A stretch of 64,000 bases of DNA from Schistosoma mansoni (GCF_000237925.1 NC_031495.1:19240435-19304434); one strand, 5' to 3'; shown: positions 11,800 to 22,934, counted from the first letter of the stretch. Numbers and translations are program-made. The notes: generated by a model not told the origin, from the sequence alone.

Positions 11800-11950
11800 G
11801 TGGTCAATATGAATCCTTAGATCGAATTTCCGTGTAAGTTGGCACTTGTTAGCAAGGTATACTTGAAATCTCCAGAGGATTATTGCTCTACACCCCGCCG
11901 TTGTACACAATATGGGATGTCACAACTGAGCTATTCGAGCTGCTACTCAT
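11800..11950 (-). mobile_element. Hammerhead SINE, strongly decayed
   Basis: The minus strand shows a head containing tagctcagttgt (A-box-like), then a degraded hammerhead: CTAACAAG in place of CTGACGAG, a stem II remnant, and GGAAATTCGATC in place of the GAAAC...GTC segment. The order is that of the other Smalpha-like copies. It cannot be active. Confidence 0.45.
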
Positions 11951-12206
11951 TTTCTATAGAACTGAGTAGTAACCGACGGCATGTCTGTTATACATATGAA
12001 AGGATTATAAACCCATAAAATAGTGTATTAGAAAACTAATCTTCATTTAAAAACTTTTTTTTGTTCGTTTGTCACTGATAATCACAGAATTAGCTGAAAT
12101 GAAATAATAAGAAAAAACTTTGTCGCGTAAAAAATACTTCCAGTTTGTATAGTATAACTAATAAAGTGCACAAAATACCTTAGATATCTTTTCATTATCT
12201 TTTTAT

Positions 12207-12228
12207 TATTTATTTATTTATTTATTTT
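12207..12228. repeat. (TTTA)n microsatellite at the GT31 stop codon
   Basis: A run of TTTA units on the plus strand is (TAAA)n on the minus strand. It encodes the last codons and stop of the minus-strand gene ending at 12214 and also supplies several AATAAA hexamers usable as polyadenylation signals. Confidence 0.8.
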
Positions 12229-13419
12229 ACAAGCGTAATTCATATTTAAAGTTGACCATAACGAATGAATCATTGAAGGATCATTGTAACCATGAATACT
12301 GATAAATTGTAATTGTTTAAGTGTTTGTTTATCTAAACTATGTTCTGTATAAATATTTTTTAAATGAATAGGACTAATACCAAATTTTAATAGTATAATT
12401 CCCAATAGGATATCATCATATGGCATATTTGTAACATGGTTAAATCCAACACGTAATAATTGAACAACAGGCATACTTAATATAATTGTTCCACTATTTA
12501 TATATGGTGGATATATATTGAATGGATAATTTGATGATGATATATATTTAGACAAGAACGGAATACGTACTGGATAAGAGATACGTTCTACATGACCAGA
12601 TGCATAAATTCTATACTGAGTAAGTGTAATACGACGTAATAATTGTATTAAATTTATTGGATGTAAAAAAGAATCATCATCTAGAAGTAAGGTAAAAGAT
12701 TTTTCAGTAATCATACAATATTTTACAATAAAATCAATACTACCAATCCATTTATTCAATAAATTAGAACCATTATCAATAAAGTCAAATTGTATAATAT
12801 CATGATGAATTAAATGCTCATAGTATAGCTTTTGTAATACCCCAACGTTACTCATACTATTATCATAATGAGTATTTTCATTTGGTATAGAATAATTTAA
12901 TATATTATCATTATTATCGTCTTGTTTGCCTAAAATAAATAGAATACGAATAGATACACCAAAATTCTTATAACATTCTTGATTTCCCCATGTTTTACGG
13001 ATAGCATCTCGTTGATTGAAATTATTTACATGTGATCGAATAATTAAGAGAATATCAATAGCTTGACATTTTGACGACTGAAATAATGAGGAATCATTAT
13101 TGCTATCGTTATTATTACCATTGCACTTATAATGTTTAATAAGACATTGTTCTGTATAATTAGAAGATAGAGGAAAAATGATTTTCCATAAGGGTGGTAA
13201 ACTCGAATGAATCTGTAATTTTTCTTTTTCATAAATTTGATACAAATTAATATTTGGTGGATAATGAAGTAAATCCTCTTGCATGTATAATGTAGTCAAT
13301 AACCAAATAGCTGACAGACAAGATATAATAAGCATAATGATACAGAGAAATTTGCATTTTCTTGAACGTAAACGACAATTTACATAACTCAATAAATAAC
13401 TGATATAATTTAATCGCAT
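12214..13419 (-). CDS. Beta-1,3-galactosyltransferase-like protein (GT31)
   Basis: Intronless 401-residue type II Golgi membrane glycosyltransferase. Residues 1-22 are basic and cytosolic, 23-46 form the membrane anchor (CKFLCIIMLIISCLSAIWLL), then a lumenal stem and catalytic domain. Family 31 motifs are visible: RDAIRKTWG (137-145), the strand ILFILGKQ (159-166), the metal/nucleotide-sugar DDD (247-249) in LLLDDDSFLHP, the SGTIILSMP block, and YDDILLGIILLKFGISP as the counterpart of the family EDV motif, with Asp in place of Glu. Several NxS/T sites lie in the stem. Such enzymes transfer galactose or GlcNAc in beta-1,3 linkage from UDP-sugar; the acceptor is unknown. The start is the first Met before the anchor. 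A paralogue lies at 36578-37669. The gene is richer in Asn codons than that paralogue, and its C-terminus runs into a TAAA microsatellite. Confidence 0.88.
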   Translation of the reverse strand: MRLNYISYLLSYVNCRLRSRKCKFLCIIMLIISCLSAIWLLTTLYMQEDLLHYPPNINLYQIYEKEKLQIHSSLPPLWKIIFPLSSNYTEQCLIKHYKCNGNNNDSNNDSSLFQSSKCQAIDILLIIRSHVNNFNQRDAIRKTWGNQECYKNFGVSIRILFILGKQDDNNDNILNYSIPNENTHYDNSMSNVGVLQKLYYEHLIHHDIIQFDFIDNGSNLLNKWIGSIDFIVKYCMITEKSFTLLLDDDSFLHPINLIQLLRRITLTQYRIYASGHVERISYPVRIPFLSKYISSSNYPFNIYPPYINSGTIILSMPVVQLLRVGFNHVTNMPYDDILLGIILLKFGISPIHLKNIYTEHSLDKQTLKQLQFISIHGYNDPSMIHSLWSTLNMNYACKINK

Positions 13420-13469
13420 ATTGATTATTTAACGGATTATTGTAATTCAGTAACTGAGTATCTTCACTA

Positions 13470-13492
13470 CTAAATAAGTAAAATGAAATAAA
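13470..13492 (-). promoter_or_regulatory. Candidate 3' splice acceptor upstream of the GT31 ATG
   Basis: The minus strand reads a T-rich tract (tttcattttacttatttag) ending in AG at 13470, about 50 nt before the start codon. It could remove a 5' UTR intron or accept a trans-spliced leader, which schistosomes use on a subset of genes. Neither is proven. Confidence 0.35.
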
Positions 13493-13696
13493 TGGACAAA
13501 ATAAAAAATATAATGAAGCTTAAATAGTAAAAAACACTTGAAACAAACACAAAATCTGAACAATTTAAATTAAACCATTCTATAGTAAATGAAAGAAATA
13601 AAATTATTGTTCCCTTGGAAATAGGTCAGAGAATTTTGTGAGTTTCTCTATAAAGTTCACTTGTATTATCACTAAAGAACTTAATTAAGTCTGTTA

Positions 13697-15330
13697 CTTC
13701 TCATGGAGGAGTATAGGCCACTCACCAGCATTCTCCATCCTCGGCAATTTTTTCCAGTTTATCCCATTTGCTATTCATTCCTTTCATGTCTACTTCCGAT
13801 TCCCAAACCAATATATTCGTTGGCCTTCCTCTTCTTCATTTCTCTTCAGGATTCCAAGTTAGAGCTTGCCTCATGAAACAGTTTGATGATTTCCTCAATG
13901 TGTCCTTTCCACTTCTAACTTCTTTTCCTAATTTCCTCTTCAGCTGAAAGTTGGTTTGTCCTCTCACGCAGTAGGCTGTTGCTGATGGTATCCGGTCAAA
14001 TGATATTATCATACATAGAAAATTGTTTATTGTAAGGACGGCTCGTTGGTAAACTCTAGGAAGCCTCAAGAAGGCCAGAGAGAGCCGAAGACATTCCATC
14101 CAATCACTGCTAGGGGAATATTCTAGAATGTCAACGTGTAGCTTTCCCATTGGATGGATACGAATGACCCCCTATGTGCCTATTGGTTGTCTGAAATGAT
14201 AATTTACTCTCAGACAATAACTATAAATACATGAGATTTCTGTACCATATTTTGACACTATTTTGGGGAATAAAAGTTCCTACTTACTAGTCTTCTGTCT
14301 TCTCTCTTGCGGCGTTCCGGGTTCTATCGTTCAAGTAGTCTAGTAGTACGCGGCATAGTAAGAACCAAAGCTATAGATATAACATTTATAAATAATTGTA
14401 CCTTTTTGATGATGGTTGTAGTAGTTCTCCAAGTTTCAGATCTGTACAGTAGAACTATCTGGTTCTTCATGGTGTGGTCCGGTGAGATCCATGTGACTTT
14501 ATGTATGCTATTGTGTGGAATATTGTGCCACCTATAACCCATTTGTTGATTGCATTTAGATCTGCAAATCTCTCGCCATTCTCGTCCCTTTCTCTTAGTC
14601 CATGTCGTCCTATGATATCTTCATAACCATTGTTTTCGATTCCGACTTTGGCGTTTAGGTCTCCCATTAGGATGATCAGGTTCTTTCTTGACCACTTTGA
14701 TATGATTAATTTGCAGCCTCTCGCAGAGCTGTTCTTTATTGTCGTCATCGCTTTCATTGGTGGGTGAATAGCAATCATTGTGATTCCCTCCTACTTTGTT
14801 TTCAATGATGCTTTGATGATCCTGGTTCCATGAGATTCTCATCCTATAGGTGCATTTCCTACTTAGTTTGAACAGCATCACAGCAACTATCTGAGTGTGT
14901 GGATTATTATATTTTTCTTGGCCAGAACACACCAGCATCTCACCTAAATATATCCTTTTCTGTCCGGCTTGGGTCAAATAGGTTCCGCTGATTCCGAGTA
15001 CTGTCAAGTTGTATCTCCTCATTTCCGTTGCTATTTGATTGGTCCTCCCGGTCCCCCACATTATCTGGACGTTCTACGTACCCATAAATATTGTTGCTCT
15101 GATTGTTGGAAGGGGAATCGACCTAATGCTTTTCAAAGAATCTCATCTTTCGTCATGAGGCTTCATAATTTCTTCGTCGACTTGGAGAACAGAGTTTAAA
15201 TGGTTTAGACAGTTTATTCCGGTTAGCGTTTTTTCAGGAAGGTTGTTTTTTACAGGATGGGGTTGCCAACTACATGCCTAACGCTCCTCCTTTACCTGGA
15301 CCCGGGACCGGTAGTAGCCCTTGAAGAGCT
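13697..15330 (-). mobile_element. RTE-B retrotransposon, internally deleted
   Basis: Minus-strand copy with a 5' UTR (about 15062-15330, including caagggctactaccggtccc), most of the AP endonuclease domain (15061 to about 14480), then a jump into the C-terminal region. The endonuclease shows LTVLGISGTYLTQAGQKR (15005-14955 region) and LIILMGDLNAKVG (near 14640). At about 14450 the phrase WISPDHTMKNQI runs straight into VLLYRSETWRTTTTIIKKVQ, so the whole reverse transcriptase core is missing. The last part (13836-14050) has the [10 protein letters not shown] block. Frames are broken several times. No target-site duplication was identified. Confidence 0.75.
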
Positions 15331-16195
15331 ACAGGCGGAATTACTAAATAATCTTAAGTACAATTAAAAAGAAACATGTACCTAGTAAATTTTGATATTT
15401 ATTGGGTAAAATATGATAAACGTTCTATTTACCAACAATTTTCAATTCGGTAACGTGTGTTGAATACCAAATATTTATTTCATTAAAATACAAGTGAATA
15501 TTTTCAAACTGTGATAAACTTGGCACTTAACCTTACTTTGACAGAAAACTGTGAAGTTCACCCGAAAAGACCAAAGTTTATAACTTAAGTATCAGCTTTA
15601 GTATTTATATTATAGGGTGAATATTTACCAAATATTGATTGGTAATATGTGACCTCAAAACAATTTCTAACATTCAATAATTCATAAAATTCATTATCAC
15701 GATTGTATATCATCATTGTATAACATCATCAGGTGATGAATTGTTAAAAACTGTGAAGTAAAAAATAAATACTTCATTTCTGTTCGATAGTCCTCAATAG
15801 TGTCTATTCAAAACTTCATATTTGGTCGAGTTCAAAATTTTCATGGTGACTCCAATACCATAGAACAGCTAAGCCGTAATTCAATATTTCAAATTTTAAA
15901 TTTACGTAGATTTGTGATGTAGTGTATTCTACATCTAATTTTGCAAGTAAATAATTCCCATCCCCTCAACTTGGCTACTTCCACAGGCCATTGCTTTAAT
16001 TCTGGAAAAGCTATCCTTAAATGAGTCATCAATCTATCACTAATTAATGTATGATTTTGTTAAGTTAAGCAGTTTTCAGAGAATTAGTCTGAAATATAAA
16101 TTATCCCCATCAGCAACTGAGACTATTCGTGGGACTAGTGAAGCATGCTAAATATCTACGTTCATGCTGCATGAAATTTCTTAATAACCACCTAA
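15331..16195. other. AT-rich non-coding stretch
   Basis: No gene or repeat is supported. It separates RTE-B (left) from RTE-A (right). Confidence 0.5.
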
Positions 16196-16361
16196 GCCCA
16201 GATTGGAATAAGCCGTTCTGGCTTTCATTGTACGTGAATCAATCTCATCACTCACGCCACCACCAGCACTTATGCAGCTACCTAGATACACGAACTTCTC
16301 AACTACTTTTATCTGCTCACCACCCGGGGTGAGTACAGGATTAGAACCCTGCCAGTCTTAT
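16196..16361 (-). repeat. 166-bp direct duplication, left copy
   Basis: Identical at every base to 17142-17307, an internal part of the RTE-A ORF. This copy sits immediately beyond the A-rich 3' tail of the same element (16362-16383). It carries the same private substitutions as the right copy, so it was copied from this element and not from another family member. Confidence 0.9.
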
Positions 16362-17141
16362 ATTTATTTTATTTATTTATTTGAACACATAAATATTGGT
16401 ATAAGGGGGCACCAGATACATATATGCCACACAACAACAATAAGAATGGAAAGAGATCAAGAGTGAAAGGAGCGTATAAAAGAAAGAAAGGACAATACCG
16501 ACCACAAATTAGTGTATGGTAGTGAAAAAGTAACGGTAATGGGAGAAACCGAAAGGCACAACCAGAAAGAATTCTTTCAGTCAAAGAAGTTACGGTCTGT
16601 TTTTATGAGGAAAGTGAAAGAGGTTACAGCAGGATCGCCACTAGCTTCTATTCTGAGCCATATTTGATAACGTCTCTAGCCACTGTGTTGCACCATCTCT
16701 AGGACCCCAACCAGGGGGTCGTGAAGAACAGGCAGAAGCCGGTCCTGTACAGCTTTCTTTCATATCATGATACCATGTCATACACTGCTTTTCTCAACCA
16801 GCCCCAGAGTCAGCAAATAATGCACGACGTGGAATTCCCTGGAACGACATTCGTAGAACATGTCCAAGCCACCGCAGTCGATGTTTCAAGATGGTGACTC
16901 CAACTAAATCATCATCGCTGTGCCTGAACACACGATGCCGAACCTCTGCATTACTAACATGGTGTTGCCACTAGATTTCGGCAATCAGTCGGAGACAACA
17001 ACGATCAAACACAAAGAGTCATCTAACATCCTCAACTCGGAAAGGCCAGGTTTCATAAGCATAGAGCAGAATTGCTCTCACCGACACGTTGTCGATCCGA
17101 CCTTTTACAGCCAGACTAACATCACGAAGGCGCCAAAGATG

Positions 17142-17307
17142 GCCCAGATTGGAATAAGCCGTTCTGGCTTTCATTGTACGTGAATCAATCTCATCACTCA
17201 CGCCACCACCAGCACTTATGCAGCTACCTAGATACACGAACTTCTCAACTACTTTTATCTGCTCACCACCCGGGGTGAGTACAGGATTAGAACCCTGCCA
17301 GTCTTAT
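17142..17307 (-). repeat. 166-bp direct duplication, right copy
   Basis: Source copy of the duplication within the RTE-A ORF, encoding the segment around EKFVYLGSCISAGGGVSDEI. The two copies are spaced 946 bp apart. Confidence 0.9.
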
Positions 17308-17612
17308 GGAAGTACTTTGCACTTCGAAGGTGCAAAGCACATACCGTATCTATGGACACTGATTGCCAACTGATTAAGTGCGGATTGCATGGCATGAACA
17401 TTATCGCACAGTAAGACAATATCATCCGCATACTCAAGGTCGAAAAGTCTTTCTCTAGGCAACAGATCCACATCACCATTACTTACATCCATCAGAGCTG
17501 TTTCCAGAATGTCATCGATGGCAAAGTTGAAGAGGAATGGTGAGATTGGGCAACCCTGCCTAACCCCACTGCTCGAATGGAATAATGGAGAAAGGTGGTT
17601 GTATTCCCTCAC
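17304..17612 (-). pseudogene. RTE-A reverse transcriptase fragment
   Basis: Open 102-codon piece of reverse transcriptase: SGVRQGCPISPFLFNFAIDD is the family's template-grip/motif B region, and LEYADDIVLLCDN is motif C with both catalytic aspartates. It ends at a stop (…SKCKVLP*) where the copy at 38986-41508 reads on. It is one segment of the broken ORF of the surrounding element. Confidence 0.8.
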
Positions 17613-19113
17613 TCTGTCTGAGTGTTTGTATATAGGGATTTCGAGATGTTGATAAACTTCTCAGTCACACTCTTCTTCAAACAACAATCCAAGAGAACAG
17701 TCCTGTCCAACGAATTGAAGGCAGCCCTGATATCAAGAAACACTACGATTGTTGGCCTGTAATAGGTATGACGGTGTCCTAACATTTGGCGGTGATTGAA
17801 GATATGATCAATGCATCCTCGACCAGAACGAAATCCAGCCTGCTCCTTTTAAGTCAATCTTTCTCGGGTTTTGAACAACCTACGAAGTATGACAGAAGCC
17901 AATAGTTTGGACGCAATCGGAATTAGACTTATCCCCCGATAGTTGTTACAGAAACCATGTGAACCCTTTCTAAAGGTAGGAAAAGCCATCGACTCATTCC
18001 ATGATGTTGGAACACTCTCTAGCTCCCAAACCTTTGCAAACAACGTAATCAGTTACTTAACCAGAAAGTCATCACCATCTTTAAAAAGAGTCGAAGGTAG
18101 GTCATCTGAACCCGGTTATTTGTACCGCTTCGAGTTGGAGTTCCCTGAGGGCTTCCGCCTTATTCGGTGGATCAGTTGTCACCAGCCATGAAGGGCAGGA
18201 CATTCTGATCGATGTTGCCAGGGCAGCAGAACAGTTGAACTGTTCCTCGAAAAACTCGGCCAATTGTCTGAGACGTCAGTAGATGTTATTGATTGGCATC
18301 CCGTCATCTTCACAGATGGTTTCACTCACATCAGACTTCTTATTGCCTGTGACTCGAATAATTTGAAAGAGCTTCCGTCAGTTAACAGATGCAGTTGCTG
18401 CTTCCAACTCATTGGCACGCTCCAACCACCAGGCTTCTCGGCCCTTGCCCAATTTCATTGCATAACAGCCTTCGTTTGTGGTCAAACTCACGGTCACCTG
18501 GAGTAGACCGATGGGCTTCGATGAGTTGTAAGGAGCCTGAAGAAATCCAGTGCTTGTAATCGAGACGTTTCGCGAGTCGCTAGTGACTTTACTCGCCATT
18601 TTCATGGCGTCATACAATTGCAACTAATGTTCATCCATACTTTTCGGTGGGATGGTAGCTAGCCTAGAACCTAGCTCGGTTTGATACTTATTTGTAGCAG
18701 AAGCTGCAGTCAATTTACCGACATCAATCCGTTTAGGACGATGAATTCGTTGGCCACTGAGAAGTAAGGTGAGATTGGCGTAAACAAGGGCATGATCAGA
18801 GTCCAGATAAGTACTCCAAAAGGAGCGGCAGTCTTGTACACAAACGCGCCAGCGGTGGCTGATCGCGATGTCATCAATCTGAGTCCAGGCTTGAGATGCA
18901 GAGGGAGGACGCAAGGTGGCACATTGGCGATGACTATGCTGGAAGGTAGTGACGGAACATTTTAAACAAGGAAACAGATTGACTGATGAAACTTATTATG
19001 TTTGATACGTCATTTCTTGTTGTAAGATCACAAGAATGATAATAACCTTAATCGCTGGATAAATATTTAAGTTCAAAAATAGCACCCAATAACGAGTTCT
19101 AGTTAGTACATAC

Positions 19114-19195
19114 TTCAGATTCATAGCTTTTCGATAAATACTTTTATCTGATTGCACAAAAGGTACTCGAAATATATAAATCAAATTATCCACAT
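19114..19195 (-). CDS. Putative internal exon, unknown protein
   Basis: Minus-strand candidate: acceptor tttgttaatacaaatag (19196-19212), then AT, 26 codons reading VDNLIYIFRVPFVQSDKSIY and RKAMNL, then AA before a strong donor GTATGT at 19113. The composition is protein-like. It begins with two bases, which fits the one-base end of the exon at 22083-22208 and would form an Asp codon at the join. No domain is recognised. Confidence 0.4.
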
Positions 19196-20769
19196 CTATT
19201 TGTATTAACAAAACATCTTTTATAACTGTTTATGATCAAGAGATCAGGATACCTTGATCCCTTTGCGTTCATAATGTGACAGAATGACTCTGTCATTATT
19301 CTAAACTTCCGTTCTCCCATAGAGTTCTTAATATGTACAAAGATTCTAACATTTCTAATCGAAATTAGGCAATTAAAGAAAAATTCACCATTGTTAAATT
19401 TGAAATATCCAACTTTAATAAATTAATCACACCACTAGGAGGTATTATTTCTAACCCTGGGAGAGGTTGTGTGTAATAATTATAAACTATGAAGAAATAC
19501 TCGACTTATTCTCTATATTTTAACATTCACCTTTCAAGGTGATATCACATTCGCAATCGAAACTGTCAGTTTAATTATATGAGTTGTCAGAGCATTTTAT
19601 AAAATGAAGAAGTTTAAAATTTTTTATCACTAAAAATTAAGTTTAGTTTTAAAATATGCATAGTTTTAATATAATCTATTCTAATTAGTACATTAAATCA
19701 TGATTACCGCGTGTCACTTGATTATCATTCCTAGTTCTACAACAATCTTTGGTTGGTAAAAAAGCTCACAATGAGTTGAACATTCTCTGTCACATGTTTT
19801 GTGCAGAACAATAATATCATTCGTTTTCTTTTACAATTAAAACAAACTTTTATTTTCTCGTTCTGTAACAATTGTATAGTATTCTTTCATTTGACAAATA
19901 TACATTAGTGTGTGTATTCAATAAATCTGAGAACATTTGCATATCATCGTACAATATCACTCATGTGAATTAAATAAGACCACAACATAATTGAACAATG
20001 AACAATTTCCCATCATTTTATCAATATAATCCTTTCCCTAAGTTCAGTATAAGTAAAATGATAAATGAGACATTATATTTTAATTTGATGACATTATTTC
20101 TTAGACAATAATAATAATAATAATAATCCCTTAAGTTCCTAAATAATGATAAAGCCTTATTCTGGTTTCCCGGATTTCAGCAGTTCACTGGATGATGTCA
20201 GTTAGTGACAGACAATATTTTAAAGATGAGGCAGATTTAAACAAAGTCATAAAATTAAATAATATTCATGTACACGCCAGTAACTTTGTTTTGAGAAGCT
20301 CTTCGGTGTTGAGTAAAACCACCCATCAATGACACATGATAAAGACCAGCCATTACCATCAACTGATCTCAGTTAAAATTGCGAACTATTCGATGAATCT
20401 ATAATATGTTTGTTGTACTAACTGAAATATCCTTGCTTCGACTTCATGTAATATGATAGTTTCTCAGTGCTGAGGAGTCCCAAAACACCAAAAACGGGAT
20501 TTTTCGACGTTAAAAGTAAATACCAACAAATTGAAAATATGTATATCATCTGTTTACCTGATAGCTTAGATATCTCAACGATGCAACTATACAAACAAAG
20601 AGATTTTTATCACCATAGATATATAATGTTCAAAGATTCTGATAAGTTAGTGTGACGATTTATGTGTGATCAATTTATACTGAGCTGTCAATATAAAGTT
20701 CAGGAGTTCGAATTCACACTAACATTAAAGATTCCACTCAGATTTATTTGTCATATATATATTCATTAT
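19196..20769. other. AT-rich non-coding stretch
   Basis: No gene is supported. A short (AAT)n run lies at about 20108-20128. At 20471-20500 the words ctgaggagtcccaaaac resemble half of a type 2 hammerhead, but the rest of the motif is absent. Confidence 0.45.
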
Positions 20770-21000
20770 CAGAAGGGGTTTTGTGGAGATTTAGTAATTT
20801 TCATAGTTGAAAGCGTGAGTCAATTGGTTAAGGGCTTCGGCTCGAGACTGGTAGGTCCTGGGTTCGAATCCCGCGAGAGTGGGTTCGTGGATGCGCTCTG
20901 CTGAGGAGTCCCATAATAGGACGAAACGGCCGTCCAGTGCTTCCAGGTTTTCGATGGTGGTCTAGCTTCAATTGACTCATGATTTCAACTGTGAAAATGT
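20770..21000 (+). mobile_element. Type 2 hammerhead SINE, best-preserved copy
   Basis: Plus-strand tRNA-like head (caattggttaagggcttcgg) with a perfect B box GGTTCGAATCC at 20861-20871, then an intact-core hammerhead (20889-20944) and the tail ttttcgatggtggtctagc. The outer parts are inverted repeats of each other: agttgaaagcgtgagtcaat (20806-20825) against attgactcatgatttcaact (about 20971-20990), with flanking ttttcat / gtgaaaat also matching. The element therefore carries ~30-bp imperfect inverted ends around a Pol III-like head and a ribozyme. It is not a tRNA gene: no acceptor stem can be drawn. Confidence 0.75.
20889..20944 (+). ncRNA. Hammerhead ribozyme, core intact
   Basis: Type I hammerhead (stem I open). 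The conserved core is complete: CTGAGGAG (20901-20908; the variable N7 is G), GAAA (20923-20926 region) and a GTC cleavage triplet (20932-20934). Stem II pairs GUCC with GGAC around CATAATA. Stem I pairs GGATGCGCTCTG with CAGTGCTTCC with internal mismatches, as is usual for loop-loop contacts. Stem III is the very short self-complementary CGGCCG, as in schistosome Smalpha ribozymes. Cleavage is predicted after C20934. Confidence 0.75.
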
Positions 21001-21010
21001 GAAAATAATC

Positions 21011-22048
21011 AAAGGTTATTTGATGTTTGTTTAATAAACTAATTACTTACAACTCTGATATAAATAAGATGAACTAGATTAATTCTATCCCTCTTAGCTT
21101 GAGTGAAACATCCAAGTTTGCATAGAAACTTCCTTGATAAATATCTCAAAAAAGAATAACTTTACTTTGAAAATCTATTCAATTATACACTGATTTTCCA
21201 ATGAGTACTAATTACATAATTTTATTAAACTTGAGCAGTTGTCATTGGATACATAATCATAGTGAATTAGTTGAAAAGCATACATCTAATTAAATACCGA
21301 ATAACCAATACAAATAAAGACACAGTGGAGTTAATGAACAGAATCTATTCCAAATGAACTGGCATAAAAAATTCATTGAAAAATGACTGAACGAAAACCA
21401 CCTTAAATTGATGTAGGAATTTTAAGATTGATTTTCTTCTTCAAATGTTGTATTTGAGGAAGTTCCATACATCACTCTCAGCCATAAAACAGATAAAAGA
21501 TTACCAGGACAAATGAGACATCAGAACAAAATATTTTGATAAATATAGTTGTTTAATACTCAAGGATTCTATAAATTTAAGAATCCATTCGTGATGATTT
21601 CCATACAAAGCATTGAAAACCATTTGAAGCTTGTTTCTATGATCTGTTTCAACCATTGGTTTTGTTATCGAGGAGTATGGTTTTGTACATTTTGCGTTTT
21701 GTCGTTAAATCATAATGAATGTACTTCTGTACATGTTCTTTGACCTGAACATCATACTCACATCCTACGAATACCAATTTAAAATAAGTCAAACTCATAT
21801 CATTCTCTTAAAATCACTGTAATATGCATCTTTCTGGTGTATACGTTACATGATAGAATATAATCTAACTTCCAAAGTTAACTTACAAACAAGTCACCTT
21901 ACACAATATTTACAATGGATTTTTTAAAAATAATTACCAGAAAATTCGTAATAAAATCCAGAATTAAAACATATCTCACTATTTGTTTTGTTTTGATGTT
22001 TTATATCTAAATTTCATTGATTTACATAGGGTGCGTTGTTTTCAGAAC
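21011..22048. other. AT-rich non-coding stretch
   Basis: No gene, RNA or repeat could be supported on either strand. Confidence 0.45.
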
Positions 22049-22078
22049 ATATAAAGTCATATAAAGTCATATAAAGTC
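22049..22078. repeat. Three tandem 10-bp units
   Basis: Three exact copies of atataaagtc end to end, just inside the intron that follows the minus-strand exon at 22083-22208. Confidence 0.85.
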
Positions 22079-22082
22079 AAAC

Positions 22083-22208
22083 CTGGCTGTCGAGGTTGTG
22101 CTGGAGGCTGTGCAACAGCAGATGGTGGTGCACGAGCTGGCAAACTTGCACGTGGACGCGACGAAACTCTTGAAGGACTAGATCCCCTAGAGAATTGAAG
22201 GACATGGT
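22083..22208 (-). CDS. Putative internal exon, Pro/Ser/Arg/Ala-rich
   Basis: Minus-strand exon candidate of 126 nt: acceptor gttgtcttttag (22209-22220), two bases, 41 codons, one base, then a GTTTGA donor at 22082. The reading is HVLQFSRGSSPSRVSSRPR, ASLPARAPPSAVAQPPAQPR and QP, a basic, proline- and serine-rich linker of the type seen in scaffold or cytoskeletal proteins. GC content is clearly higher than in the surrounding intronic DNA, which favours coding. It does not name a family. The end phase fits the exon at 19114-19195. Confidence 0.5.
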
Positions 22209-22485
22209 CTAAAAGACAACTGATAAAGTTACCTTCGAGGCATTGCGTTCAAGATTTCTGGAAACTAACTATTCAGTAATCCTATACATTGCGTTAATAG
22301 TTTAAAAAAGTGAAATCAAAGAAAAAACAAAATAATCAATATTAAAGTGTAACATTTATACATATACACATGTATCTTCAAAGAAAAAAAACATGAATTT
22401 AGACTAAATGAATCCGTTTTAGACTAGTTTTTAACGCTAAAGTCATGAAAAAAGTCTATTTTTTCTGAAAGAAAAATGAAGTTAT

Positions 22486-22934
22486 TGTTATATCCCCTGG
22501 TGAATTATGAATGGTAAATCTGAGGTCTATTTATGGACTAATGTAATATGCCTATTTCCTATTGTATAGTTGTTAAATAACTGACCTAATCGTATTCGTG
22601 TTCCTCTTATCATAAACTTTATTTTGACCTTTGAACTATTATTATTGATTACTCTCCCCCTATCCACAGCCACATTGGCCAATTATTGTACAAATGTTAT
22701 TTTTCTATTTTTTGGTATAATGTGGTCTGTTGGTTAGTATATAAACCCAGTATGCTTGTGAATAATGATTCATATTGCCGAGGCTGTTACTTGTGTTCTG
22801 GACTTAACGGGCTGGCCCAGGCATATAGCAAGACCAGTTAGCAATCAAGACTACTCGTACGATTTTATGCATCACTGCTCCGATCGATAATCACTCCTCT
22901 CTCATTGGCACGAACGCAACTATACCTTATAACA
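22486..22934 (+). mobile_element. Solo LTR of a Gypsy-type element
   Basis: A 449-bp unit starts TGTTATATCC and ends TTATAACA (TG...CA with a 7-bp terminal inverted repeat TGTTATA/TATAACA). It is flanked by a perfect 5-bp target-site duplication, GTTAT, at 22481-22485 and 22935-22939. Inside are a TATA-like tagtatataaaccc (about 22735) and aataat shortly after, which fits an LTR promoter and end signal read on the plus strand. A second member lies at 27199-27747. No internal gag-pol sequence is attached, so it arose by LTR-LTR recombination. Confidence 0.85.

Larger units (their letters stand above)
16362..18960 (-). mobile_element. RTE-A retrotransposon, 5'-truncated
   Basis: Minus-strand element ending in the family 3' UTR (ggcgcatatgtatctgg-type sequence, about 16390-16440) and an AAATAAATA-rich tail. 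From the 5' side it holds the end of the endonuclease domain (CATLRPPSASQAWTQIDDIA, ISHRW, SDHALVYANL; 18620-18960), a linker, and the reverse transcriptase with GVRQGCPISPFLFNF (about 17570-17520) and LEYADDIVLL (catalytic YADD, about 17440). The C-terminal part runs to about 16620. Frameshifts and stops separate the segments, so it is inactive. The endonuclease N-terminus and 5' UTR are missing. Confidence 0.8.

Noticed and set aside
14307-15199. Plus-strand open frames in this interval
   Set aside because: They are antisense to the RTE-B endonuclease, whose motifs (LIILMGDLNAKVG and others) fix the minus strand as coding.
20467-20655. Plus-strand frame MLRSPKTPKTGFFDVKSKYQ and a half hammerhead motif in it
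   Set aside because: Only ctgaggagtccc is present; stem II, GAAA and the cleavage triplet are missing, and the frame has no other support.
20818-20885. Possible functional tRNA gene (perfect B box)
   Set aside because: No acceptor stem or anticodon arm can be drawn; the A/B boxes belong to a SINE head that recurs in decayed form elsewhere.
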